DNA of 54,536 nucleotides from Bacteroidota bacterium (GTDB lineage: Bacteria > Bacteroidota > Bacteroidia > AKYH767-A > JAHEYN01), in contig CANFOZ010000010.1 in NCBI GenBank assembly GCA_947448795.1, forward strand, positions 1-54,536, written 5' to 3'. The notes beneath the pieces are model-generated. The model was not told the origin of the DNA. It made no database searches and saw only the letters and a list, made by a program, of their open reading frames with translations. The stretch's first letter is position 1; every line of letters starts with the position of its first letter. Shown here piece by piece: positions 38,464-49,413 of this stretch. Both the position numbers and the translations under genes were made by a program.

Positions 38464-39351
38464 ATGAAAAGCAATCTTTTTGCAACTGCATTGTTTATAG
38501 GCTCTGCGATACTTGTTTCTTGCAACTCTCCTAAGGTTGAAGAATCTGAGCAGGCAGCTACCGAGACTGTTGACAGTTCATCTAGTCCTGAGAAAATGAA
38601 GAAGGTGTTTTACAGTGTTCCATCACCGCTTCAAGCGTCAATATTGCTTAAAAAGTCGGGTGTTCAGTACAATAAAGTCCTCTTGAACCCAGCTAAAAGT
38701 GTGTCGCATTACACAAGCACCTACAAGAGGGGCGTAAATCTCGGAATTTATGGTGTCGATTTAGCATATTGCAATATGTTTAATCAAACACAAGAAGCTC
38801 TTAATTATATGGGCGCGGTTAATAAAATTGCTACTACAGTAGGATTAGCTAGCGTCATGGAACAAACAGGTATTGCGTATCGTTTTCAATCGAATTTGGG
38901 CAATAAAGATTCGTTAATCATGATCTTAGCTGAATTATATAGAGAGTCGGATGAGTTTTTAAAAGAAAATGAGCAGTATAATATTGCAGCACTTTCTTTA
39001 GCGGGTGGTTGGATCGAGGCGCTTTATATATCTACAGAACAAGCCAAAAAGAACCCTAGTGCTGCTCTTCGTCAATTGATTGCAGAGCAAAAAGGCTCTC
39101 TCAATAATTTGCGTAACTTAATGCCTGCTCAAGGTCCAGATACCGAATTGGTTGAATTGAAAAACCAATTGGACAAACTCAATGATCTCTACGCGGGCGT
39201 AGTTATTGAACAAATCAAAGGCGAAACAGTAACTGACGAGGCTACTAAAATGACTACAGTTGGTGGAGAAACGAAGGTTGTCATAACGGATGACCAACTT
39301 GCAAAAATCACAGAGCAAGTGGCTGCAATTCGAAACGGAATGGTTAATTAA
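38464..39351 (+). CDS. uncharacterised lipoprotein
   Basis: MKSNLFATALFIGSAILVSCNSP lipobox; no recognised domain. Confidence 0.8.
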   Translation: MKSNLFATALFIGSAILVSCNSPKVEESEQAATETVDSSSSPEKMKKVFYSVPSPLQASILLKKSGVQYNKVLLNPAKSVSHYTSTYKRGVNLGIYGVDLAYCNMFNQTQEALNYMGAVNKIATTVGLASVMEQTGIAYRFQSNLGNKDSLIMILAELYRESDEFLKENEQYNIAALSLAGGWIEALYISTEQAKKNPSAALRQLIAEQKGSLNNLRNLMPAQGPDTELVELKNQLDKLNDLYAGVVIEQIKGETVTDEATKMTTVGGETKVVITDDQLAKITEQVAAIRNGMVN

Positions 39352-39387
39352 TATATATTTTACATTAGAATTATATCCTGTAAAACA

Positions 39388-39828
39388 ATGAGAAAAGTAA
39401 TCCTTTTTACAATACTAGTTTTAGCTGCTTCTTTGCAGTATTCTGATGCGCAGTGTAAAAAAGTGGCCAAGAAATGCCTGCCTAGTTTGACCCCTTATAT
39501 TTATACTGGTCAATTGAATAGCACAACTCTTTTTGAAGGTGAATCAGCGGAGCTAGTAATGACGTTTACCGGTGGTCAGCAATACCGCGTATTGGCTTGT
39601 GCATCGGACAATCTTGGTGCTGTTAGTGTGGTTATCCTTGACAGTAAAAGGAAAGTTGTCTTTAACAACAAAGATCACAACGGTTCTCCTTCATGGGATT
39701 TACGTATTGGTGCAACCGATGATTACACCATTCAAATTGGTGTTCCTGCATCCACCACTAACAAAGCTGGTAATATAGAACAAAGCGGCTGTGTAGCTGT
39801 TTTGGTAGGATTTAGAAATGTCGAATAA
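39388..39828 (+). CDS. uncharacterised secreted protein
   Basis: Signal peptide ...LQYSDAQCKKVAKKC; beta-rich mature region. Confidence 0.75.
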   Translation: MRKVILFTILVLAASLQYSDAQCKKVAKKCLPSLTPYIYTGQLNSTTLFEGESAELVMTFTGGQQYRVLACASDNLGAVSVVILDSKRKVVFNNKDHNGSPSWDLRIGATDDYTIQIGVPASTTNKAGNIEQSGCVAVLVGFRNVE

Positions 39829-39846
39829 TCATAAAACGAATTCAAT

Positions 39847-40239
39847 ATGTGCTGTATTGCTTCCTTACTTTCTTTAATAACTCTTGTTGCAGGAGCGTTT
39901 TTATTAGCAAAAACAATAAAAGACGAATTAGGTGCTGCCTTTAGATGGTTATCCTACTTCGTGATTTTCGCATCGCTTGCCATTTTTATTTGTTCTGTAT
40001 GCCACGATTTTGGTCGTTGCATGGGTAACAAAGGTTCATGCCCAATGATGAAAGGGTGTGAAAGCCAATCGTCTTGCGAGCATGAAGGCCGTATGATGGG
40101 TGGTCATGGTTGCGAAGGCATGAGTGGATCAGGCGATTGTGATAAAATGTCGGGCTCTTCATGCAAAGGCATGATGAAAGACTGTCCAATGATGCAGCAT
40201 GAAGACAAAGAAGCTGCTGATAGTTTAGCAGGTCACTAA
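39847..40239 (+). CDS. small membrane protein with Cys/Met/His/Gly-rich C-terminal tail
   Basis: Two TM-like segments, then CHDFGRCMGNKGSCPMMKGCESQSSCEHEGRMMGGHGCEGM...CKGMMKDCPMMQHED. Confidence 0.75.
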   Translation: MCCIASLLSLITLVAGAFLLAKTIKDELGAAFRWLSYFVIFASLAIFICSVCHDFGRCMGNKGSCPMMKGCESQSSCEHEGRMMGGHGCEGMSGSGDCDKMSGSSCKGMMKDCPMMQHEDKEAADSLAGH

Positions 40240-40254
40240 AGAAGCTGCTGCTAT

Positions 40255-41007
40255 TTAAAGCGAGGCATTCAGGAGATTTCCTGACTGCAGTAATTTCTCA
40301 AAGGACTTTTCATTTCCGCTTTTCTGCAAGCCACTTAAGTGTCGAGTATGGTGTATGTCCGTTCCTAATAGTTCAATCATGCCCATATCAATCATTTTTT
40401 CAGCCACTCTTTTTGCTGCGTTTGAATAATAACCAGAGAGTGAATTGATGTTTAACTGAAAAAGAACGCCTTTGTCTTTAAGCTCGCTGTAAGTGTCAAA
40501 CGAGTTATACCAAAATGGATAGCGTTCTGGGTGAGCAAGGATGGGCTTATAACCTTCTGTTTGTAGTCTAAATATCGCCTCCTTGATGTTTTCTGGTGCG
40601 TTGATGTAGGATACTTCAAAAAGGACCATGTTGTTGCCTATGGTGAGCAATGGCTCTTTTCCGATGGATTCAATAAATTCATGATCGAGGTAGTATTCAG
40701 CGGCTGCGTCGATTTCGATATCGATTTCGTTTTTTACAAGGGCTTCACGCACGATGTTTAACTTATCTCGTATGATGGCAGGTGTGTTGCGATACGCATC
40801 ACTCATGATGTGCGGCGTTGTAATCAATTTTTTGTAGCCGAGCTGCTGCAAGGAGCTTGCTAAGGCAATGGAATCATCGATTGTAGCGGCCCCATCGTCG
40901 ATACCTGGCAATAGATGCGAATGCATATCAACCACAAGCCGACTATAGTCTGCCAGCTTCGTTGGCTTATCTGGGAAGAATCGTTTGAATAGGTTGCCGA
41001 GAGCCAT
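40255..41007 (-). CDS. CpsB/YwqE-like PHP-family tyrosine-protein phosphatase
   Basis: VDMHSHLLPGIDDGA, TTPHIMSD, LAHPERYPF, GTDIHHTRHLS. Confidence 0.9.
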   Translation of the reverse strand: MALGNLFKRFFPDKPTKLADYSRLVVDMHSHLLPGIDDGAATIDDSIALASSLQQLGYKKLITTPHIMSDAYRNTPAIIRDKLNIVREALVKNEIDIEIDAAAEYYLDHEFIESIGKEPLLTIGNNMVLFEVSYINAPENIKEAIFRLQTEGYKPILAHPERYPFWYNSFDTYSELKDKGVLFQLNINSLSGYYSNAAKRVAEKMIDMGMIELLGTDIHHTRHLSGLQKSGNEKSFEKLLQSGNLLNASL

Positions 41008-41015
41008 GAATGCGG

Positions 41016-42014
41016 TTAAACTTTAATGGATGATTTGTACTCCTGGAACCATTTTACAGTTTCGCTCAGTCCTTCAGCGAGATGAACAGTTGGTTGATAC
41101 TGCAGTTTATCGTTGGCAAGTGAAATATCGGCTAATGAATTCTTTACTTCTCCTTTGCGTTCTGGACGATATTCAGGTGCTAAATTACTTTGCAAGAGTG
41201 TTTTGAGATTGGCATATAAGTCGTTTACCGAAACGCTCATACCAGTAGCCACATTATACACCAAGCCACACGATTTTTCAGGCGCAAAGACAGAACGAAT
41301 GTTAGCTTGTACGGCATTCTCGACGAAGGTAAAGTCTCGTGTTTGTTCGCCATCGCCATAAATTACGGTCGTCTTATCCGAGGTCATCGCATCCATAAAC
41401 AAAGGAATGGCAGCTGCATAAGCGCCAGCAGGATTCTGCCGAGGCCCGAACACATTGAAGTACCTTAATCCAATAATTTTCATGCCGTAATTCAATGAAA
41501 AAACGCCTGCGTACAATTCATCGGAAAGCTTCGAAACAGCATACGGTGATAAAGGATTTCCAATCTGCGCTTCCTTCTTCGGCATGATAGGACTATCGCC
41601 ATAAACAGAAGAGGAGCTAGCGTATACAAAGCGCTTCACACCAGCATCTCGGGCGGCAATCAGCATGTTTAAAAAACCATCCACATTAACCTGATGGGTG
41701 GCTAATGGATTTGCAACGGATCGCGGGACGGATCCAAGTGCTGCTTGATGCGATATGAAATCGATGCCTTCGCAGGCTGCATTGCATGTATCTGCATTAC
41801 AGATATCTCCTTGCATAAACTCCACATTGGTCAAGGATAGAAAAGGTTCTATATTCGCTTTAAACCCCGTTGATAGGTTATCTAGGATTCGAATTTTACC
41901 GGCACCAAATCGCACCAGATATTCAACGATGTTGGAGCCGATGAAGCCAGCACCTCCTGTTACTAAGAAGGCGCTTTTACTCAGATCGGAAGCATGAAAA
42001 GGGGTTTTGTACAT
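41016..42014 (-). CDS. SDR nucleotide-sugar epimerase, WbpP/TviC-like (UDP-GlcNAc/GalNAc(A) 4-epimerase)
   Basis: LVTGGAGFIGSNIVEYL, SSSSVYGDSP, YAVSK; start re-called from 42086 to avoid overlap. Confidence 0.82.
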   Translation of the reverse strand: MYKTPFHASDLSKSAFLVTGGAGFIGSNIVEYLVRFGAGKIRILDNLSTGFKANIEPFLSLTNVEFMQGDICNADTCNAACEGIDFISHQAALGSVPRSVANPLATHQVNVDGFLNMLIAARDAGVKRFVYASSSSVYGDSPIMPKKEAQIGNPLSPYAVSKLSDELYAGVFSLNYGMKIIGLRYFNVFGPRQNPAGAYAAAIPLFMDAMTSDKTTVIYGDGEQTRDFTFVENAVQANIRSVFAPEKSCGLVYNVATGMSVSVNDLYANLKTLLQSNLAPEYRPERKGEVKNSLADISLANDKLQYQPTVHLAEGLSETVKWFQEYKSSIKV

Positions 42015-42030
42015 AGCGTTGTGGCTGGAG

Positions 42031-43086
42031 TCAGCGGCCGTCGTATTGAGTTTCGTAATATTGCTGATAAGCACCGGAAGTAACATTGCTAAGCCATTGA
42101 TCGTTGCTCAGGTACCAATCAACAGTGCGTTCAAGCCCTTCTTCCAATCGCAAGGATGGTTTCCAGCCAAGCTCGTTTTGTAGTTTTGATGAGTCAATTG
42201 CATAGCGCAAATCATGTCCTGCGCGGTCTTTTACAAAGGTGATTAGCTTTTCGGAGTTGCCTGCTGGGCGATTCAGCTTTTTATCCATGAGCTGACAAAG
42301 TAGGCGAATGATGTCGATATTCTTCCATTCGTTATTTCCGCCGATATTGTAGGTGGTGCCCAGTTTTCCTGTATGAAAAATCAAGTCGATAGCCACAGCG
42401 TGATCCTCAACGAAGAGCCAATCGCGAATGTTTTCACCTTTCCCGTATACTGGAACAGGCTTGTTGTTTTTGATGTTGTGAATGGCTAAAGGCAGAAGTT
42501 TCTCAGGGAAATGAAAGGGGCCGTAGTTATTCGAACAATTGGATATGACAACTGGCAAGCCAAAGGTGTCGTGATAGGCGCGCACAAAATGGTCGGAGCT
42601 TGCCTTGGAGGCAGAGTAGGGGCTATGTGGGTCGTATTTCGTTTCTTCTGTAAAAAGACCAATTTCGCCAAGTGATCCATACACTTCATCGGTACTAACA
42701 TGATAAAAACGGTGCTCGCTATATGCTTCTGCCCAATATTTCTTGGCCGCGTTAAGAAGATTGACGGTGCCAATAACATTTGTCATCACAAATTCGAGCG
42801 GGTTTGTAATGGATCGATCCACATGTGATTCAGCGGCTAGATGTATAACGCCATCGAAGCGATGCTCGCTAAACAAAGCATTTATAAAATCGGCATCAAC
42901 GATGTCGCCTTTAACGAAGGTATAGTTGGGTTTCGACTCCACATCCTTCAAATTGGCTAGGTTGCCTGCATAGGTTAGTTTGTCGAGGTTGAAGATGTGG
43001 TAATCAGGATACTTGTTGACGAGTCTTCTCACTACATGAGAGCCAATGAATCCGGCCCCGCCGGTTACCAATAGTTTCTTGTTCAT
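42031..43086 (-). CDS. rfbB: dTDP-glucose 4,6-dehydratase
   Basis: VTGGAGFIGSHVVRRLVNKYP, HLAAESHVDRSI, VSTDEVYGSLG, YSASKASSDH, NNYGPFHFPEKL; start re-called from 43182. Confidence 0.93.
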   Translation of the reverse strand: MNKKLLVTGGAGFIGSHVVRRLVNKYPDYHIFNLDKLTYAGNLANLKDVESKPNYTFVKGDIVDADFINALFSEHRFDGVIHLAAESHVDRSITNPLEFVMTNVIGTVNLLNAAKKYWAEAYSEHRFYHVSTDEVYGSLGEIGLFTEETKYDPHSPYSASKASSDHFVRAYHDTFGLPVVISNCSNNYGPFHFPEKLLPLAIHNIKNNKPVPVYGKGENIRDWLFVEDHAVAIDLIFHTGKLGTTYNIGGNNEWKNIDIIRLLCQLMDKKLNRPAGNSEKLITFVKDRAGHDLRYAIDSSKLQNELGWKPSLRLEEGLERTVDWYLSNDQWLSNVTSGAYQQYYETQYDGR

Positions 43087-44141
43087 GATATCGTAGTCTG
43101 TTTTTTGTTTTTTATTTCCAATGCTTTTTCCCAATTCCAAGCTGATAAAAGGATGTCGTGCAACGATTTCTCTGCTGCCCAACCAAGCTGTTTTTTTGCA
43201 TGCGATACATCGGCATATACTTTTATAACATCTCCTTCACGACGGTCCTTGATTTGGTAGTTTAGTTTTTGTCCGCTAACCTGTTCAAAGGCATGTATTA
43301 CTTGCATAACTGTATTGCCTTTGCCTGAGCCAAGATTATAAATCTCTGTCAATGATTTAGTGGACACCAATGAAAGCAGTCGGTCAATTGCTTTAACATG
43401 AGCTTGTGCAATATCTACTACATGAATATAGTCGCGAACACAGGTTCCGTCGGAGGTTTCATAGTCGGAGCCAAAGACATCCATGGAAGGCCTAAGCCCT
43501 ATTGCCGTTTGTGTTATTACAGGCACAAGATTGTTGGGTTGTTGTAAAGGATATTCTCCAATCAATGCAGAGTCGTGTGCGCCTGCTGGATTGAAATAAC
43601 GCAAAAAAATGTTTTGTAATGTTCCATCGTGCGTATAATCTTGTAGTATGCGCTCACCGATTTGTTTGGTAAATGCATATGGCGACTCTGCCTTTTTTAA
43701 TGGCGTAGATTCGCTTACAGGCAATTGATCAGGGTCTCCATATACAGAACAGGAAGAGGAGAAAACTAATTTGTTGACACCGTTTTTCAAAGCAACATCC
43801 ACTAAATTCAAGAGGGATATTAGGTTGTTGCGATAGTAAAGATCGGGTCTTTGCACCGACTCGTTAACCGATTTGAAGGCCGCAAAATGAATAATGGCAT
43901 CGAATTGATAGTGCGCGAAGAGATCTTCTACTTCATTAAGCGAAGAGAAGTCTGTTTTTTCGAATGGAATAGCTACCCCAGTAATTTTATGCAACGCTTC
44001 AAGCACCTCAGGCCTTGAATTGCTGAAGTTATCAGCCACTACTACTTGATAGCCAACACGAATCAGTTCAGCCACCGTATGTGACCCAATATAGCCGGCA
44101 CCGCCAGTTACAAGTATCCTTTTCGATGACCTGTTTTCCAT
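43083..44141 (-). CDS. galE: UDP-glucose 4-epimerase
   Basis: LVTGGAGYIGSHTVAEL, SSSCSVYGDPDQLP, RYFNPAGAH; start re-called from 44153. Confidence 0.93.
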   Translation of the reverse strand: MENRSSKRILVTGGAGYIGSHTVAELIRVGYQVVVADNFSNSRPEVLEALHKITGVAIPFEKTDFSSLNEVEDLFAHYQFDAIIHFAAFKSVNESVQRPDLYYRNNLISLLNLVDVALKNGVNKLVFSSSCSVYGDPDQLPVSESTPLKKAESPYAFTKQIGERILQDYTHDGTLQNIFLRYFNPAGAHDSALIGEYPLQQPNNLVPVITQTAIGLRPSMDVFGSDYETSDGTCVRDYIHVVDIAQAHVKAIDRLLSLVSTKSLTEIYNLGSGKGNTVMQVIHAFEQVSGQKLNYQIKDRREGDVIKVYADVSHAKKQLGWAAEKSLHDILLSAWNWEKALEIKNKKQTTIS

Positions 44142-45430
44142 TATAAACTCCAATAGCCGAGTGTTTTTATTTTACCTCGGTACAAGCCTTTCAAATCCAC
44201 AACGAGTCCGTCAGTTGCCAGAATGGTTTGAAAGTAACTTTCGTCGAAGCCATCGTATTCCTTATGGTTTACAGCAACAACAACAGCGTCGTAATTTTTT
44301 CCAATTTCAGGTACCAGCGAAAATCCGTATTCGTGATGCAGCTCTTCAGACGATGCTCGAGGATCGGTAACATCAACATGAACGCCGTATGATTTGAATT
44401 CATTAACCACATCGGCAACCTTTGAGTTACGCGTGTCTTCAACATTTTCTTTGAACGTTGCACCCATCACAAGAACGCGTGCGCGACTGATATCTTTCCC
44501 TTTAGAAGCTATTTTTTTTACGGTCTGTTTAGCTACATAAAAGCCCATCGAGTCATTCACATAGCGTCCAGAATTGATAACCTGTGCGTGGTAACCCAGT
44601 TCTGCTGCTTTGTAGGTTAGGTAATAGGGATCAACGCCAATGCAATGGCCACCAACAAGGCCAGGATAGAATTTCAGAAAATTCCATTTCGTACCAGCCG
44701 CTTCCAATACTTCGTAGGTGTTGATACCCATTTTGTTGAAGATGATAGAGAGCTCATTCATCAATGAAATATTGACATCGCGCTGTGTGTTTTCAATAAT
44801 TTTTGCAGCCTCTGCAACTTTGATGGATGAGGCTTTGTGAACGCCTGCCTTCACCACAATCTGATACACTTTTGAGATCTCTTCGAGGGACTCAGCATCA
44901 CAGCCAGAAACGATTTTAAGAATATTGGCTAGGGTGTGTTCTTTATCACCCGGGTTTATGCGCTCAGGTGAATATCCGATTTTAAAGTCTTTTACTCGAC
45001 TCAATCCAGAGAGCTCTTCCAACACAGGCACACAATCATCTTCTGTGCAGCCCGGATAAACAGTGGATTCGAACACCACATAATCGCCTTGCTTCAATAC
45101 ATGGCCAATTGTTTTTGAAGCGCTCAATATTGGTTTTAGATCAGGTAGTTTATGCTCGTCAATTGGCGTTGGTACCGCGACAATAAAGAATTTTGCCTCG
45201 CGAAGCACATCCAATGAAGTGGTAAATTCAATATCCGCGTTTTCAAAAGAGGCTTTGTCAAGCTCACCACTAGGGTCGACTTGGTTCTTCATCATATCCA
45301 CCCGCTTTTGATTGATATCGAAGCCGATTACGCTTATTTTTTTTGCGAATTCCAGGGCGATAGGCAAACCAACATAGCCAAGACCGATTACGGCTAGTTT
45401 TGCTTTTTTATTAATCAAATCTGAATACAT
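44141..45430 (-). CDS. nucleotide sugar dehydrogenase, TviB/WbpO-like (UDP-N-acetylhexosamine 6-dehydrogenase)
   Basis: AVIGLGYVGLPIALEFAKK, YSPERINPGDKEHTL, GLVGGHCIGVDPYYL. Confidence 0.88.
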   Translation of the reverse strand: MYSDLINKKAKLAVIGLGYVGLPIALEFAKKISVIGFDINQKRVDMMKNQVDPSGELDKASFENADIEFTTSLDVLREAKFFIVAVPTPIDEHKLPDLKPILSASKTIGHVLKQGDYVVFESTVYPGCTEDDCVPVLEELSGLSRVKDFKIGYSPERINPGDKEHTLANILKIVSGCDAESLEEISKVYQIVVKAGVHKASSIKVAEAAKIIENTQRDVNISLMNELSIIFNKMGINTYEVLEAAGTKWNFLKFYPGLVGGHCIGVDPYYLTYKAAELGYHAQVINSGRYVNDSMGFYVAKQTVKKIASKGKDISRARVLVMGATFKENVEDTRNSKVADVVNEFKSYGVHVDVTDPRASSEELHHEYGFSLVPEIGKNYDAVVVAVNHKEYDGFDESYFQTILATDGLVVDLKGLYRGKIKTLGYWSL

Positions 45431-45433
45431 AAC

Positions 45434-46456
45434 TTATGATTTTCTGTTTGGTTTGCGAAGGGTATAAATGCGTTCGATGATGTCCACTACTTTGAGCCCT
45501 TCTAAGGCATTGGTTGAGATGGTGTTTTTGCCACGCAATGTTTCAACCACATTTTGAATAACTTGATTGTGGTTGTTTGCCGAGCCTTTGTAGCTACCGT
45601 AATCATTGGCCGCTGCGGTTGTTTCTAATTCAGGCATGGTGTAGTTTTGGATGTGGCAGTGTTCCACTTTGTCCATATACTGTCCGCCAATTTTCACGCT
45701 GCCTTTACTTCCCATTATAGTTAAACTACTTTCTAGATTCTTGTCCCAAACAGCGGTTGAATAGTTGATGCAACCCATGCCTCCTTTGGTGAATTTAAAG
45801 TTGACAAAGCCACTATCTTCAAATTCTGTGAGTGATTGGTGGTTGAAGTCGTTGAAACGCGCTTGAATATCAGCGATGTCACCAAACAGCCAATAGAGCA
45901 AGTCGATCCAATGTGAGAACTGCGTGAATAGTGTACCGCCGTCTAAATCTTGTCGGCCTTTCCAACCATTCTGCACGTAGTAACGCGAGTCGCGATTCCA
46001 GTAGCAATTGAGTTGAACAATGAAGATGTCGCCCATAAGCTTGTCTTCAAGTGCTTTTTTTAACCAAACACTTGGCGGTGAATACCTGTTCTGCATCACG
46101 CAAAACACTTGCTTATGCGCATTTAACGAAGTATGAATCAGTGCTTCGCAGTCCGCTTTTGATAAAGCCATAGGTTTCTCAACAACCACATGCGTACCGT
46201 GTTCTAAACACTGCAGCGCATGCGTCTTGTGCAATCCGTTTGGTGAGCACACATTCACTACATCGATGTCGGGATGGTTCTTAAGCATCTCTTCGGCTGA
46301 TGCGTAAAAAGCTTCTTCTAAATTTTCAAGACCTAGTTTTTCTTTGGATGCGATGTCGCATACAGCCACCAGTTGGGTTTCCGGATTGCGACGAATCATC
46401 TCGGCATGTCGTTTACCGATATGTCCTTGGCCTATAACACCGAATTTAATTTTCAT
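45434..46456 (-). CDS. Gfo/Idh/MocA oxidoreductase, WbpB-like
   Basis: [37 protein letters not shown]. Confidence 0.85.
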   Translation of the reverse strand: MKIKFGVIGQGHIGKRHAEMIRRNPETQLVAVCDIASKEKLGLENLEEAFYASAEEMLKNHPDIDVVNVCSPNGLHKTHALQCLEHGTHVVVEKPMALSKADCEALIHTSLNAHKQVFCVMQNRYSPPSVWLKKALEDKLMGDIFIVQLNCYWNRDSRYYVQNGWKGRQDLDGGTLFTQFSHWIDLLYWLFGDIADIQARFNDFNHQSLTEFEDSGFVNFKFTKGGMGCINYSTAVWDKNLESSLTIMGSKGSVKIGGQYMDKVEHCHIQNYTMPELETTAAANDYGSYKGSANNHNQVIQNVVETLRGKNTISTNALEGLKVVDIIERIYTLRKPNRKS

Positions 46457-47025
46457 TTTACCTTGACTACGTTGTGGTTTATTAATTGGTATTCTTCCTT
46501 GCTTTCAGGGCATGTTGCAAAGCCAGCATCATTGAACTTGAGTTTGTGTCCGAATTCGCTCATCCAACCCGATTGGCGGGCAGGATTGCCAATCCAAAGA
46601 GAGTAGGCGGGTACATTTTTTGTTACCACGGCACCAGCACCTATGAACGCATATTCGCCAATGTTATGGCCGCAAACAATAGTGGCATTAGCACCAATAC
46701 TGGCCCCTTTGCCTACTCGTGTTTGAAGGTATTGATCTTTGCGTTTAACTGCGCTACGCGGGTTTATCACATTCGTAAACACCATGGATGGACCTAAAAA
46801 CACATCGTCTTCGCAGGTCACGCCGGTGTAAATGGAAACATTGTTTTGCACCTTCACATTGTTCCCTAATTTAACCTCTGGTGAGATCACAACATTTTGT
46901 CCGATGTTGCAGTTTTCACCAAGTTCGCAGTTGGACATGATATGCGAGAAATGCCATATTTTAGTGCCTTTCCCAATTGTGCAGCCTGCGTCTATGAAAG
47001 CACTCTCGTGCGCAAAATAGTCCAT
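46453..47025 (-). CDS. left-handed beta-helix N-acetyltransferase, WbpD-like
   Basis: Hexapeptide repeats [36 protein letters not shown]-type overlap with WbpB-like gene. Confidence 0.87.
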   Translation of the reverse strand: MDYFAHESAFIDAGCTIGKGTKIWHFSHIMSNCELGENCNIGQNVVISPEVKLGNNVKVQNNVSIYTGVTCEDDVFLGPSMVFTNVINPRSAVKRKDQYLQTRVGKGASIGANATIVCGHNIGEYAFIGAGAVVTKNVPAYSLWIGNPARQSGWMSEFGHKLKFNDAGFATCPESKEEYQLINHNVVKVK

Positions 47026-47040
47026 GTGGTTGTTCTTTTC

Positions 47041-47991
47041 TTAATTCTTGTTGAATTCAGGCAAGGTCTTGAAATAATTATAGGTGATTTTAAGCCCTTC
47101 TTGCCTAGCTACTTTTGGCTCCCAGCCTAAGATACTTCTAGCTCGAGTGATATCGGGTTGACGCTGTTTTGGGTCATCCGTTGGTAATGGCATATATACG
47201 ATCTTTTGATCCGTGCCCGTGAGTGCGATAATCTCTTCTGCAAAATCCTTGATGGTTATCTCACTTGGGTTGCCAATGTTAACCGGACTAGCATAATCGC
47301 TCATAAGCAAGCGGAAAAGACCTTCGACTAAATCATCCACAAAGCAAAAGGAGCGTGTTTGAGAACCGTCTCCAAACACCGTGATATCTTCTCCACGTAG
47401 GGCTTGACTCATGAACGCAGGCAAGGCTCTTCCATCATCTAGTCGCATGCGTGGACCATAGGTATTGAAAATACGCGCGATGCGTGTTTCCACTTGATGA
47501 TAGGTATGGTATGCCATGGTCATCGCTTCCTGAAAGCGTTTTGCTTCGTCATACACGCCACGCGGTCCAACTGGATTCACATTGCCCCAATAATCTTCGT
47601 TTTGCGGATGAACTAGCGGATCGCCATACACCTCTGAGGTAGAGGCGATAAGCATTCTCGCTTTTTTGTTCAAGGCTAAACCTAATAGGTTATGTGTGCC
47701 CAAGGAACCCACCTTCAATGTTTGAATAGGGATTTTGAGGTAGTCAATTGGACTTGCCGGAGAGGCGAAGTGCATAATGTAGTGAAGCTCTCCAGGCAGA
47801 TGCACGAATTTTGAAATGTCGTGATGAAAAAATTCGAAATCGGGATGCTGAAAAAGATGCTCTATATTGGTTTTGGAGCCCGTGATAAGATTATCCATGG
47901 CCGCAACCTGAAAGCCTTCGCGAATAAAGCGATCGCATAAGTGTGATCCTAAAAAGCCTGCAGCACCCGTTATTAATACTCTTTTCTTCAT
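47041..47991 (-). CDS. UDP-glucuronate decarboxylase-like SDR
   Basis: [62 protein letters not shown]. Confidence 0.9.
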   Translation of the reverse strand: MKKRVLITGAAGFLGSHLCDRFIREGFQVAAMDNLITGSKTNIEHLFQHPDFEFFHHDISKFVHLPGELHYIMHFASPASPIDYLKIPIQTLKVGSLGTHNLLGLALNKKARMLIASTSEVYGDPLVHPQNEDYWGNVNPVGPRGVYDEAKRFQEAMTMAYHTYHQVETRIARIFNTYGPRMRLDDGRALPAFMSQALRGEDITVFGDGSQTRSFCFVDDLVEGLFRLLMSDYASPVNIGNPSEITIKDFAEEIIALTGTDQKIVYMPLPTDDPKQRQPDITRARSILGWEPKVARQEGLKITYNYFKTLPEFNKN

Positions 47992-48022
47992 GCGTAAACG
48001 AGATTGAAAATCGATAATTTAA

Positions 48023-49360
48023 TTAGGAAATCGTGTCGAGTGGACTATTCACATTAACAACCGGTGGTCGTCCCATGCTGTAGTAGGTGTAACCAATACG
48101 ATTCATGTGCTCGTTTTCGAAGAGGTTACGACCATCAAAGATGAGTTTGTTTTTTAGCAATTGGGTCATGCGTATAAAATCAGGCGCACGGAATTCGGTC
48201 CACTCTGTTGCAATGATGAGGGCATCTGCGTTTTCAAGCACATCGTAAGGTCCATCACCCATGTGCACCTGGTCGCCAAACTCAAGCGTTGCTTTGCTCA
48301 TGGCTTGTGGGTCGTAGGCCGAAATAGATGATCCGTTAGCAAGCAGCTCCTTGATTATTGTCAAGGAAGGTGCTTCTCGCATATCGTCGGTATCCGGTTT
48401 GAAGGCGAGGCCCCAGATGGCTATTTTAAGGCCTTTCAGTGATTTGAAATGGCTTTTAATTTTGTCAACGATGATCATTTTCTGATGATCATTAACCTCC
48501 ATTACCGAATCCAATATTCGAAAATTGTAATCGTGGTCTGATGCTGTTTTTGCGAGTGCTTGCACATCTTTTGGGAAGCAGCTGCCACCATATCCGATGC
48601 CTGCGAAGAGAAACCGTTTGCCGATGCGGCTGTCGGACCCGATGCCAATGCGCACCGCATCCACATTAGCCCCTGTTCGTTCGCAGAGGTTAGCAACCTC
48701 ATTCATAAAAGAAATCTTAGTAGCTAAAAACGCATTGGCTGCATACTTGGTTAGCTCAGCCGAGCGTTCGTCCATCAGGTATATCGGATTGCCTTGTCGA
48801 ACATAGGGAGCGTAAAGTTCCTTCATGATAACAGAAGCCTTATCCGACGAGGAGCCAATAACTACGCGTTCCGGTTTCATGAAATCTTCAACCGCAAAAC
48901 CTTCGCGTAAAAATTCAGGATTGCTAACTACATCAAATGATTGGCCGCAATTCTTTTGAATCTCAGCTCGAACGAGTTCGGCTGTACCCACAGGCACTGT
49001 GCTTTTATTGACAACAACTTTGTATTCGTTAATCAAGGGGCCTAGCTGTTTGGCCACCCCTAAAATATAGCTTAGATCTGCTGATCCGTCCTCACCTGGA
49101 GGAGTTGGTAGAGCTAGAAAAACAACCGTTGATGAATTCACCGCGGTCGCTAAATCGGTCGTGAAATGTAAACGTCCTGCCTTGGTGTTCTTCGCAACGA
49201 GAAGGTCGAGCTGTGGTTCGTAAATAGGTACTTGCCCGTCGAGCAGGCTCTTTACTTTACTGATGTTGTTATCTACGCAGATGACATTGTTGCCCGTTTC
49301 TGCCAAGCACGCACCAGTAACTAAGCCAACATACCCTGTGCCAACAACTGCAATATTCAT
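48023..49360 (-). CDS. ugd: UDP-glucose 6-dehydrogenase
   Basis: VVGTGYVGLVTGACLAETGN, GIGYGGSCFPKDVQAL. Confidence 0.93.
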   Translation of the reverse strand: MNIAVVGTGYVGLVTGACLAETGNNVICVDNNISKVKSLLDGQVPIYEPQLDLLVAKNTKAGRLHFTTDLATAVNSSTVVFLALPTPPGEDGSADLSYILGVAKQLGPLINEYKVVVNKSTVPVGTAELVRAEIQKNCGQSFDVVSNPEFLREGFAVEDFMKPERVVIGSSSDKASVIMKELYAPYVRQGNPIYLMDERSAELTKYAANAFLATKISFMNEVANLCERTGANVDAVRIGIGSDSRIGKRFLFAGIGYGGSCFPKDVQALAKTASDHDYNFRILDSVMEVNDHQKMIIVDKIKSHFKSLKGLKIAIWGLAFKPDTDDMREAPSLTIIKELLANGSSISAYDPQAMSKATLEFGDQVHMGDGPYDVLENADALIIATEWTEFRAPDFIRMTQLLKNKLIFDGRNLFENEHMNRIGYTYYSMGRPPVVNVNSPLDTIS

Positions 49361-49413
49361 TTCTTAATTTTTACGAATGAAAAAATAGGATTGTAATGTA
49401 TCGTTAAGCTGCT

